From the NCBI GenBank assembly GCA_964473395.1, contig CAYYOW010000011.1, positions 1 to 39,157 on the forward strand: a stretch of 39,157 nucleotides of DNA, given 5' to 3'. Every line of letters begins with the position of its first letter. Position 1 is the first letter of the stretch. The translations under genes were made by a program, and so were the position numbers. Positions 22,817-30,424 of the stretch are shown here, in pieces. The DNA comes from Sulfidibacterium sp964473395 (GTDB taxonomy: Bacteria; Bacteroidota; Bacteroidia; Bacteroidales; F082). The notes beneath the pieces were generated by a model. The model saw only the letters and a list, made by a program, of their open reading frames with translations. It was not told the DNA's origin and did not search any database.

Positions 22817-25525
22817 ATGAATACTCATTCAAAAGCAAATAAAAAAGGAGGAGTAGAAAACGGAAGTTATTTCTGCCCCATGCATTGCGAAGGTGACAAG
22901 ACCTACAATCAGCCGGGCGATTGCCCTGTCTGCGGTATGCATCTGGTTCCCGAGGGCGACCCTTCGGGAGATAACGGCAAGCATAGCCATGCAAAGGCAT
23001 CCCATAAACATGCACACAGCGAACATACTCATACTCACGAAAAGATGGCCTCCTCACATTCGGCAACAGCTTCAGACTCGGCGAAATATTACTGCCCCAT
23101 GCATTGCGAAGGTGACAAGACTTACGATCAGCCGGGCAAATGCCCTGTCTGCGGCATGCATCTGGTCCCCAAGGGCGGCCCTTTGGGAGATCACGGCAAG
23201 CATAGCCATGCAAAGGCATCCCACAAACATGCACACAGCGAACACACCCATACTCACGAAATGGAGGCGCCTGAAAATTCGGAAACGGCATCAGGTTCAG
23301 GGAAATATTACTGTTCCATGCGTTGCGAAGGTGACAAAACCTATGATCAGCCAGGTGACTGTCCGGTTTGTGGTATGCATTTAATAAAAGAGGTAAGTCT
23401 GGAAAGCAAGAAACCGGTGGTCTATTCATGCCCCATGCATCCTGAGGTAAAAAGTGACGAACCAGGCTCCTGCCCAAAATGTGGGATGGATTTGGTTCCG
23501 GAAAAAGGGGTAGAGAAAAGTGAGGAGGAAATAGCTTATAAAAAAATGGCCAATCGTTTTTGGGTGGCCCTTGCGCTTTCTTTACCCGTCCTCATAATTT
23601 CTATGTCTGATTACGTCTCTTTTCTGGACATCACGAAAATAGCACCTGAAATTGTTTGGCGGTGGATTCAATTTATTTTGACAATTCCCGTAGTCTTTTT
23701 TTCAAGCGGGGAATTCTTTGTCCGGGGCTGGAACTCGATTCGGAGATGGTCGCCAAACATGTGGACACTCATCTCACTTGGTGTGGGAGCCGCATTCTTA
23801 TTTAGTGTTTTGGGAATGTTTTTCCCCGGATTTTTCCCTTCCCAATTCAAGGACGCCCAAGGTTATGTACACCTCTATTTTGAGGCTGCGGCGTTTATCC
23901 TGACGCTTGTACTGTTGGGTCAGGTTCTGGAACTTCGCGCCCACAGTAAAACTAATACCGCCATAAAAGCGCTGCTCAACCTTGTTCCTCCCGTTGCAAG
24001 AGTAATTCGCAATGGAAAGGAAGAAGAAATTCCAGTTGAAGAGGTTATGGCCGGTGATATCCTTCAAATCAGACCAGGAGAAAAGATTCCTGTGGATGGT
24101 ACTATTTTCGAGGGCTCTGCTGTGGTTGACGAGGGTATGATTACCGGTGAATCCATCCCTGTAGAGAAAATTGAGGGAGAGAAGGTTATAGGTGGTGCTG
24201 TTAATGGCAGAACAACCTTTAAAATGAAAGCTGAAAAAGTAGGCTCTGATACATTACTTGCTCAAATTATTGAGATGGTGAACAAAGCCAGTCGCTCCAG
24301 AGCCCCCATCCAAAAGCTGGCCGATACGGTGGCAAAATATTTTGTACAAGTGGTGGTCTCGGCTGCTATCCTAACTTTTATAGTTTGGTATTTCTGGGGA
24401 CCTGAGCCAGCACTTGTGTATGCCTTTGTAAATGCTATTGCTGTATTAGTAATTGCCTGCCCGTGTGCACTGGGGCTTGCAACACCAATGTCTATAATGG
24501 TTGGTACCGGACGAGCTGCCCAGTCGGGGGTGCTGGTGAAAGATGCTGGAGCCATTGAGGAAATGAATAAGGTTGATACGATTATTGTGGACAAAACCGG
24601 TACGCTTACTGTTGGGAAGCCCTCTTTGAGATCTTATGTCTCTTTTAATAATAAAAAAAATGATGAAATTTTGCAGCTGGCAGCTTCAGTCGATAAAAAC
24701 AGTGAACATCCTGTAGCCGAGGCCATAGTGAAAGGAACCCAGGCCAAGAATATTTCCCTTTTGGAGGTGGAAGACTTTGAGTCGGTTACAGGAATGGGCG
24801 TTCAGGCAAGACTTAACGGAAATAAAATTGGGTTGGGAAATCTGCGCCTCATCGAACATTTTGGAGCAGAATTATCAAAAGAGAACAGAGCGATTGCAAA
24901 AAAATGGCAGCAGTCCGGACAAACGGTTATGTTTCTGATTATTGATAAGAATGTGGAAGGGATGGTGAGTGTAGCTGATAAAATTAAAGAAACCTCTGCT
25001 GAAGCTATAAAAGCATTACACAAAGCCGGACTCCAAGTGATTATGCTCACCGGTGATAACGAATTTACGGCGAAATCTATTGCGGACGAAATGGGTATCG
25101 ATGCCTATCAGGCCGATTGTCTTCCCGAAGATAAATACAACAAAGTAAAAGAACTTCAGGAGCAGGGTCATGTTGTGGCCATGGCCGGCGATGGTATTAA
25201 CGATGCGCCCGCTCTGGCATTGGCCAACATAGGTATTGCCATGGGCACCGGTACGGATATCGCCATGCAAAGCGCAGAAATAACCCTGGTAAAAGGCGAC
25301 TTGAATGGAATTGTAAGAGCACACGATCTGAGCAGGAAGGTGATGCGAAATATAAAACAGAACCTGTTTTTTGCCTTTGTTTACAATTCTGTTGGTGTCC
25401 CCATAGCTGCTGGTGTACTCTTTCCGTTTTTTGGAATTCTTTTGAGTCCTATCATTGCTGCTGCTGCCATGAGCTTTAGTTCAGTTTCGGTAATTACCAA
25501 TGCCTTACGCCTTAAAAATCAGTAA
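22817..25525 (+). CDS. copA: CopA-type Cu(I)/Ag(I) P-type ATPase with four N-terminal metal-binding modules
   Basis: The product is 902 aa. Instead of HMA domains, the N-terminus has four heavy-metal-binding modules of the CPMH...CPxCGMxLVP type starting near residues 18, 91, 164 and 203. The first three are linked by His-rich segments (SHAKASHKHAHSEHTHTHE). The ATPase core follows, with eight membrane segments. Key residues are T443-G-E-S446 in the actuator, CPC at 548-550 in the membrane, phosphorylated D592 in DKTGT, the H631-P632 pair and GDGIND at 791-796. FVYNSVGVP and MSFSSVSVITN in the last helices fit the P1B-1 (Cu+/Ag+) signature. It exports Cu(I) or Ag(I) from the cytoplasm, presumably delivering it to CusB or periplasmic buffers. 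The third module has Arg for the second His (CSMRCEG). Confidence 0.93.
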   Translation: MNTHSKANKKGGVENGSYFCPMHCEGDKTYNQPGDCPVCGMHLVPEGDPSGDNGKHSHAKASHKHAHSEHTHTHEKMASSHSATASDSAKYYCPMHCEGDKTYDQPGKCPVCGMHLVPKGGPLGDHGKHSHAKASHKHAHSEHTHTHEMEAPENSETASGSGKYYCSMRCEGDKTYDQPGDCPVCGMHLIKEVSLESKKPVVYSCPMHPEVKSDEPGSCPKCGMDLVPEKGVEKSEEEIAYKKMANRFWVALALSLPVLIISMSDYVSFLDITKIAPEIVWRWIQFILTIPVVFFSSGEFFVRGWNSIRRWSPNMWTLISLGVGAAFLFSVLGMFFPGFFPSQFKDAQGYVHLYFEAAAFILTLVLLGQVLELRAHSKTNTAIKALLNLVPPVARVIRNGKEEEIPVEEVMAGDILQIRPGEKIPVDGTIFEGSAVVDEGMITGESIPVEKIEGEKVIGGAVNGRTTFKMKAEKVGSDTLLAQIIEMVNKASRSRAPIQKLADTVAKYFVQVVVSAAILTFIVWYFWGPEPALVYAFVNAIAVLVIACPCALGLATPMSIMVGTGRAAQSGVLVKDAGAIEEMNKVDTIIVDKTGTLTVGKPSLRSYVSFNNKKNDEILQLAASVDKNSEHPVAEAIVKGTQAKNISLLEVEDFESVTGMGVQARLNGNKIGLGNLRLIEHFGAELSKENRAIAKKWQQSGQTVMFLIIDKNVEGMVSVADKIKETSAEAIKALHKAGLQVIMLTGDNEFTAKSIADEMGIDAYQADCLPEDKYNKVKELQEQGHVVAMAGDGINDAPALALANIGIAMGTGTDIAMQSAEITLVKGDLNGIVRAHDLSRKVMRNIKQNLFFAFVYNSVGVPIAAGVLFPFFGILLSPIIAAAAMSFSSVSVITNALRLKNQ
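22874..23428 (+). repeat. 219-bp tandem repeat encoding metal-binding modules of CopA
   Basis: The stretch beginning at 22874 recurs at 23093 and again, truncated, at 23312. The period is exactly 219 bp (73 codons). Copies 1 and 2 are nearly identical over the module and the His-rich linker. Copy 3 keeps only the module. A fourth, more diverged module starts at 23429. Exact in-frame periodicity points to recent duplication. Confidence 0.85.
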
Positions 25526-25566
25526 AATAAATAAATATAATAAATTATTCCTAAAAATTATAGAAT

Positions 25567-26160
25567 ATGGAAACGATTCATCCCATGATTGTACATTTTC
25601 CCATAGCACTTTTGCTAACGGCGACCCTCATCAGTTTTTTGGCCGTTCTATTTAAAAAAAAGAGAGAGGAGCTGAAAATTGTTCTTTACTGGATTATGAT
25701 TCTGGGGGCTCTCAGCGTTTTAGCAGCTCTGTTTAGTGGCCTTTATGAAGATGCGAGAGGTGTCATTCATGACGATGCAATCCATGAAATTATGGAAGTC
25801 CACAAGCTTTTGGGCTTCATTATTACTTCCGCTTTTATTTTGATTACCTTGTGGTTCGTTATTAGAAAACGTAAAATTCAGTATAGAGAACTGCTGATAA
25901 TCACTCTGTTTCTAATCGCCACCTCTTCGGTGCTCGTTTACTCAGCCTACCTTGGTGGAAAAATGGTTTATGAAGAAGGTACCGGGGTTAAGCCAATGGA
26001 AAAATACATAATGGAAATGCCTGGCGGAAGTATGTATCACCAACATGAGGAAATGATGAATTTGGAACATTTGAAAATGGAAAAAGACTCTAGTAGTATT
26101 CATTCCGATTCAACAGACAAACAGAAGTCTTCACATAATACAGAAGGACATTCACACTAA
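25567..26160 (+). CDS. DUF2231 membrane protein with Met/His-rich tail
   Basis: The product is 197 aa with four membrane segments in the first 135 residues. It opens with HPMIVHFPIALLL, the family hallmark of DUF2231. The family is often linked to haem or cytochrome-like membrane proteins, but its role is not established as far as I know. The C-terminal 60 residues are hydrophilic and rich in Met and His (MEMPGGSMYHQHEEMMNLEH), ending in NTEGHSH, which suggests an added metal-binding tail. It lies 41 bases after copA and 54 before the Met-rich gene, so it is probably in the same transcript. Confidence 0.82.
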   Translation: METIHPMIVHFPIALLLTATLISFLAVLFKKKREELKIVLYWIMILGALSVLAALFSGLYEDARGVIHDDAIHEIMEVHKLLGFIITSAFILITLWFVIRKRKIQYRELLIITLFLIATSSVLVYSAYLGGKMVYEEGTGVKPMEKYIMEMPGGSMYHQHEEMMNLEHLKMEKDSSSIHSDSTDKQKSSHNTEGHSH

Positions 26161-26214
26161 TTAATTTTGAATAATACAAAACACAGATAATTTATCAATT
26201 AAAAATATAAAGAA

Positions 26215-26880
26215 ATGAAGAAACAAATTTTAACAGCGATGGCAGTGGCAATTTTTTCCCTTTCGGGAATCGCCTTTGCCGAAAGCGGTATGGCTTTTCC
26301 GGAAAATATATCCGGGGAATCCACACTAAGTATAGAAGCACCTGCAATGCATCCTGACTCCACTAAGATAGCCAAAAAGAAGGAAGTGAAAGGCGAAATG
26401 GGGCAGATGCATAACATGCAAATGATGATGTCTCACGACAGTACCCAACAGGCTACAATGATGCAAATGCATGCCATGATGATGCGTATGAAGCAAATGA
26501 TGAAGAATGACAAAATGGCTAACGGAAAAGGAATGATGGGTAAAAGTCAGAAAAAGAAGATGTTTGCTATGATGGAAAAGATGATGCCTAAAGATAATGC
26601 CCAACGAGCCCGAATGATACAAATGAATGCCATGATGATAGAAATGATGAAAAGTTGTAATATGGCTAAAGGAAAGTCGATGATGGCTGGACAAAAGGCA
26701 AAAATGAAGGCAAAAATGATGAAAATAATGCCCAAAGACAGTGCACAACGAGCCAGGATGATGAAAATGATGCCTAAAGATAGTACGCAACGGGCTAAGA
26801 TGATGAAAATGCACACCATGATGCAGGAAATGATGAAACAAATGGCGGCGAAGGATAAGAGTACGTATAAGTATAATTAA
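26215..26880 (+). CDS. periplasmic methionine-rich repeat protein
   Basis: The product is 221 aa. A signal peptide (cleavage probably after residue 22, FAE) exports it. The mature part has about 50 methionines in 199 residues and is strongly basic and low in complexity, with one cysteine (C148). A repeat of the form D-[SN]-[AT]-Q-[RQ]-A-x-M-[MI]-x-M occurs at residues 75, 127, 175 and 189. Each is followed by more Met pairs, often MMxEMMK, and the last three are preceded by MPK. Dense MxxM and MxM spacing suits Cu(I)/Ag(I) sequestration. SilE and PcoE are short periplasmic Met/His-rich proteins with an analogous role, but I see no sequence relation. The repeats predict amphipathic helices. 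It is the last gene before a terminator in the copA operon. Confidence 0.75.
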   Translation: MKKQILTAMAVAIFSLSGIAFAESGMAFPENISGESTLSIEAPAMHPDSTKIAKKKEVKGEMGQMHNMQMMMSHDSTQQATMMQMHAMMMRMKQMMKNDKMANGKGMMGKSQKKKMFAMMEKMMPKDNAQRARMIQMNAMMIEMMKSCNMAKGKSMMAGQKAKMKAKMMKIMPKDSAQRARMMKMMPKDSTQRAKMMKMHTMMQEMMKQMAAKDKSTYKYN

Positions 26881-26916
26881 TAAAAGCTGCGTTGGAAGAT
26901 AGTTAGATTTTAGAAA

Positions 26917-26937
26917 TCCCCCCTAATGGGGGCTTTT
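26917..26937 (+). terminator. terminator of the copA operon
   Basis: CCCCC (26919-26923) pairs with GGGGG (26928-26932) around TAAT, followed by CTTTTT. It lies 37 bases after the Met-rich gene. Confidence 0.8.
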
Positions 26938-27051
26938 TAAAATGGTGTTGTCTAGTACGACAGTGTATACGGGCTGGAGCTAACTTAATTGTAAATCAGC
27001 AAAAGAAAATTGTGAACTTTAAAAACAGAAAATCAATTATTTATTAAAATT

Positions 27052-27603
27052 ATGAAAATGAAGAAATGGAAAGGAATCGTTATGGTAGGGGCCATTGCCA
27101 TCACAGTGATCGCTGCTTCGTGCAGCAAAAAGGCACCTCTAAAAAAAGACTTGATCTCACAGATTGTGGGAACTTACAATGGAACACTGGTGAATAGTAA
27201 CGGACTAAAGCATGATGGTACGGCAGATGTTTCTGCTGTCAACGACTCAGTTGTTCAAATTCACTGTTACGACCAGAATGGATTTGATACAACATTTGTT
27301 ATGGAATATTATGGAAATGGCGACTCAGTAATGCTCTGCAATACGGGGGAAGACTTTTTCAACCAGTATGGTCATGAAATGACAGGCCAACATCACATGT
27401 GGGACAACACCTCCGGCAACATGATGGGAGGTATGGGAAACATGGACAGTAACGACTGGCTACAGCACATGCGCAATCAGCATCAACCCGGTGATGAACA
27501 TTTTGGTAGCTTTGATATGGATAACGGAACGTTCAATTACCAGTTTGAAATGAAGAATAATAGTACTCAATCCAAATCTTTTTCAGGGAAGAAAATCAAA
27601 TAA
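27052..27603 (+). CDS. Met/His-rich lipoprotein of the copper island
   Basis: The product is 183 aa (181 from the in-frame ATG at 27058). It has a lipoprotein signal peptide (AITVIAASC, Cys at about 23). Residues 35-105 look like a small beta-barrel (IVGTYNGTLVNSNG, DSVVQIHCYDQNGFDTTFVMEYYG). An inserted segment of about 108-150 is rich in His and Met (YGHEMTGQHHMW, GNMMGGMGNMDSND, LQHMRNQHQPGDEH). The barrel half resembles lipocalin-like lipoproteins of Bacteroidota, but I cannot name a family. Metal binding by the insert is inferred from composition. It follows the copA operon terminator, so it likely has its own promoter, which I could not identify. Its own terminator is at 27626. Confidence 0.7.
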   Translation: MKMKKWKGIVMVGAIAITVIAASCSKKAPLKKDLISQIVGTYNGTLVNSNGLKHDGTADVSAVNDSVVQIHCYDQNGFDTTFVMEYYGNGDSVMLCNTGEDFFNQYGHEMTGQHHMWDNTSGNMMGGMGNMDSNDWLQHMRNQHQPGDEHFGSFDMDNGTFNYQFEMKNNSTQSKSFSGKKIK

Positions 27604-27625
27604 CCTGAATAACTTCCATGTTGTG

Positions 27626-27657
27626 AAAAACCGGTTGCTTGTGCTTCCGGTTTTTTT
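27626..27657 (+). terminator. terminator at the end of the copper island
   Basis: AAAAACCGG (27626-27634) pairs with CCGGTTTTT (27647-27655), followed by further T residues. Confidence 0.8.
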
Positions 27658-27801
27658 GTTCCTAAAACGTAAACAAACGGGGGCAGGTACCCATGTCAGT
27701 TTTTACAAAAATTGCCCATTTAAAATTAGAGCTTGACAAGTCTGCCATAGCGGTAGCAGATAGAAGAATAATATAATGATAGTATATGACGAAAGAGATT
27801 G

Positions 27802-27837
27802 AAAAAAGGGTTACCTTTTGCAAGGTAACCCTTTTTT
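27802..27837 (-). terminator. strong terminator of tRNA-Val, symmetric
   Basis: A perfect 16-bp stem (27802-27817 with 27822-27837) with loop TTGC and six A/T pairs at its base. On the minus strand it lies just after tRNA-Val. It would also stop transcripts from the left. Confidence 0.9.
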
Positions 27838-27843
27838 CTTTTG

Positions 27844-27918
27844 TGGGAACTACTGGATTCGAACCAGTGACCCCCTGCTTGTAAGGCAGGTGCTCTGAAC
27901 CAGCTGAGCTAAGCTCCC
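27844..27918 (-). tRNA. tRNA-Val(UAC)
   Basis: A complete 75-base cloverleaf on the minus strand. The acceptor stem pairs GGGAGCT with AGTTCCC. The D arm has AGCTCAGCTGG, the anticodon arm CCTGC/GCAGG encloses loop CTTACAA (anticodon TAC), and the T arm has GGTTCGAATCC. The discriminator base is A and CCA is not encoded. Confidence 0.95.
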
Positions 27919-27995
27919 TCTTCCCTTTCAGGATTTGAGGGTGCAAATATACGCGGATATTTTTAATGACCAACACCTTTTTCAGTTTTTTCATT

Positions 27996-28027
27996 TTGTG
28001 GGGTATATTTATCTTTTCTTAGCTTTG
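27996..28027 (+). promoter_or_regulatory. promoter of the BamA-like gene
   Basis: TTG (27996-27998), a 21-base spacer and TAGCTTTG (28020-28027, exact TAnnTTTG). The transcript should start near 28034, only about 13 bases before the TTG start codon at 28047. Confidence 0.65.
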
Positions 28028-28046
28028 CAGTATAACTCTGGAAAAA

Positions 28047-30413
28047 TTGAAACACCTGAAAATAAGCGTACTCCTTATATTTATTCTCCTTCTTGCAGGG
28101 GCGTATTCCTGTTCTGTGAGGAAGTTTGTCCCGAAGGGTAAGTACCTTGTCAACAATAGTAATATAAAGCTAAGTGATAAGTCATATCCAGAGATAAAAA
28201 TAGGTAAACTCAGACCATACATGCAGCCTAAACGTAACAAAAAGATTCTGTTTTGGCGTGTACAACTTTGGCAATATTATCAAAATGAGAAAAAGCACAC
28301 CAAGTTTAGTACCTGGCGTAACAAAAAATTAGGCGAACAACCTGTCTATTTTTATAAAGAAGATGCCGTGAGAAATGCGCTCAACATGGAAAAATATCTT
28401 GCTGATATTGGCTTCTTCCATTCCAAAGTTAAATATTCTTTTCATTATCTGGAAAAGAAGAAATTGGTTGATATAGCTTATCAGGTTATCCCGGCCAAAC
28501 CTTATCACTATGATTCGGTTAAGTTTGTTATTGAAGACCCCACATTAAGACCTTTTTTAAAGCATCAGGAAGAAGTCAGTTTGCTGAAGAATGGGAGTGT
28601 TTATAATGCATATACGATGGATAATGAACGTGATAGAATCACCCAATTGCTTAGAAACCAAGGTTATTACTACTTTAACAGAAACTACATCCAGTTTTTG
28701 GTAGATACTAACTTTCGAAAACATGTTGCTACTGTTCGGATAGACATTAAACCCAGGGAGACAGCTGATGAGAGCCATCCGGGAAAAGTGAAACAACTCC
28801 CCCATATTCGTTACTTCCTGGATACTATTGATGTCTTCCCAGATTATAATCCGTTGAACCCCCATGATTATACGCTCGTTCATCATGTTATCAGGTTTCC
28901 TAAAGATACTACGGCATATCATTACAATTATTTTTGTCAGCCGCACAAACGATTTGCGCTGGTCACTTTTGATAACACGATTCATCTAAAATCAGGAGCG
29001 CCCTATTCTGATAAGGCTGTGAAAGAGACTTACCGTCCATTGTTTAATTATAAGGTTTTGAAAACGACCAATATTAGTTTTGAACCGATAAAAAAGGCTA
29101 AATCAGACACCAGCAGTATCGGTTATCTGAACGCCCGGATTCAAATGCAGACAGGAAAACTGAATAATATTTCTGTTGAAGCCATGGGAACAAACTCCAG
29201 TGGTGATCTGGGCGTGAATGGGATACTTTCGTTTGTCAACAAGAATATTTTCCGTCGTGGAGAGATTTTTAGCCTGCGTTTTAATGGTGGTTTCGAAGCA
29301 CAGCATCTCGGCAGACTCCCTTCCGATTCCACCATCGCCACAACCAGTGGGAATGGTCTTTTTAATACATTTGAGGCGGGGGTGAATGCCTCGGTAACCT
29401 TTCCCATGACCCTCTTTCCGTTCAGGAAATACAGGGTGTCAGATATGGCTGAAACCCGTCTTGGAGTGGGGTATAGTTATAATATCCGTCCCTACTATTC
29501 GCAAAATATCAGTAACATCGAATTTAGTTATTCCTGGAAACAAGGGACGCTTCTTAAACATATGCTGACACTTGTCAACCTCAACTTTGTAAAGGTCAAC
29601 CCTACACCTGAATTCCGAAGAATCCTTGAGAAGGAGACCAACCAGCAACTCAAAGAGCAGTATTCAGACCACATGATTGCCGGCTTACGTTATAATATTA
29701 TCTTCAACAATCAGAAACCACACCGCGCAGGAAATTTTGACTATATGCGTCTTGACCTGGAAACATCCGGGAATATGCTACGTGCGATGAACAACCTTTT
29801 TGGAGGGACAAGAGACACGCTGGGTAATTATATGCTTTTTGGCGTCCCGTATTCGCAGTATTTCCGTTTTAATCTGGATTACCGGCATTATATTCACTTT
29901 GATAATCAGGGAAAGGCGTTGGTTCTTCGCGGGTTGGTTGGTATGGTAATTCCTTACTTTAATTCATCGGTAGTTCCATACGAAAAAGGCTTCTTTGCTG
30001 GAGGAGCTAACGGAATGCGGGCATGGCGTTTTCGTACACTAGGTCCTGGTTCTTATACAGGAACAGGAGACTATGAAAGGGTCGGCGATATCCAGTTGGA
30101 AGCAAATATGGAATACCGTTTCCCTGTCATCGACTTTCTAAAAGGTGCCTTTTTTATGGATGCCGGTAATATCTGGACCCTGCATGCAACCAGCACTTTT
30201 CCCGGTGGAAAATTTGCATGGGACTCTTTTGCCAAAGAGATAGCCATCGATGCAGGCCTTGGAATAAGACTTGACTTTTCCTTTTTTATCTTCAGGGTTG
30301 ACTTTGCCGTTCCTCTTCGTGATCCAGCTTATCCTATCGGCAAACGCTGGCGATTTGATACACTTCATTGGAGAGATGTGGTCATTAACTTTGGTATCGG
30401 ATACCCGTTCTAA
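28047..30413 (+). CDS. BamA/TamA-family outer-membrane protein, lipoprotein type
   Basis: The product is 788 aa. The N-terminus is a lipoprotein signal (ISVLLIFILLLAGAYSC, Cys at 22) followed by VPKGKYLVNNSNI, typical of a Bacteroidota group of BamA-like proteins. POTRA-like repeats fill roughly 30-370 and a C-terminal 16-stranded Omp85 barrel covers about 400-788, with the GGANGMRAWRFRTLGPGSY region (the VRGF/Y-like loop 6 motif) and a final strand ending in Phe. Translation must begin at TTG (28047): the first in-frame ATG lies past the signal peptide, and the promoter at 27996-28027 rules out upstream starts. The role is probably assembly or translocation of outer-membrane components, distinct from the essential BamA. 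It lies 11 bases ahead of the helicase gene. Confidence 0.88.
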   Translation: MKHLKISVLLIFILLLAGAYSCSVRKFVPKGKYLVNNSNIKLSDKSYPEIKIGKLRPYMQPKRNKKILFWRVQLWQYYQNEKKHTKFSTWRNKKLGEQPVYFYKEDAVRNALNMEKYLADIGFFHSKVKYSFHYLEKKKLVDIAYQVIPAKPYHYDSVKFVIEDPTLRPFLKHQEEVSLLKNGSVYNAYTMDNERDRITQLLRNQGYYYFNRNYIQFLVDTNFRKHVATVRIDIKPRETADESHPGKVKQLPHIRYFLDTIDVFPDYNPLNPHDYTLVHHVIRFPKDTTAYHYNYFCQPHKRFALVTFDNTIHLKSGAPYSDKAVKETYRPLFNYKVLKTTNISFEPIKKAKSDTSSIGYLNARIQMQTGKLNNISVEAMGTNSSGDLGVNGILSFVNKNIFRRGEIFSLRFNGGFEAQHLGRLPSDSTIATTSGNGLFNTFEAGVNASVTFPMTLFPFRKYRVSDMAETRLGVGYSYNIRPYYSQNISNIEFSYSWKQGTLLKHMLTLVNLNFVKVNPTPEFRRILEKETNQQLKEQYSDHMIAGLRYNIIFNNQKPHRAGNFDYMRLDLETSGNMLRAMNNLFGGTRDTLGNYMLFGVPYSQYFRFNLDYRHYIHFDNQGKALVLRGLVGMVIPYFNSSVVPYEKGFFAGGANGMRAWRFRTLGPGSYTGTGDYERVGDIQLEANMEYRFPVIDFLKGAFFMDAGNIWTLHATSTFPGGKFAWDSFAKEIAIDAGLGIRLDFSFFIFRVDFAVPLRDPAYPIGKRWRFDTLHWRDVVINFGIGYPF

Positions 30414-30424
30414 CCAACTTAGAG

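Noticed and set aside
22874..23340. Regular repeats that could suggest a CRISPR array
   Set aside because: The period is 219 bp, the units are coding and in frame, and there are no unique spacers between short repeats.
22893..23384. A 163-codon open frame in another + strand frame over the CopA repeats
   Set aside because: It arises because the 219-bp repeat keeps every frame in register. It has no start context and no family features.
22767..23477. A 236-codon open frame on the minus strand across the CopA N-terminus
   Set aside because: It is an antisense shadow of the repeated metal-binding modules. Its apparent repeats are those of copA read backwards, and the + strand frame encodes a complete, recognisable ATPase.
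26326..26841. His-rich and Ile-rich open frames on the minus strand of the Met-rich gene
   Set aside because: ATG codons read backwards as CAT (His), so dense Met codons create an artificial His-rich antisense frame. The + strand frame has a signal peptide and operon context.
27662..27994. A 110-codon open frame on the minus strand
   Set aside because: It runs straight through tRNA-Val and its terminator.
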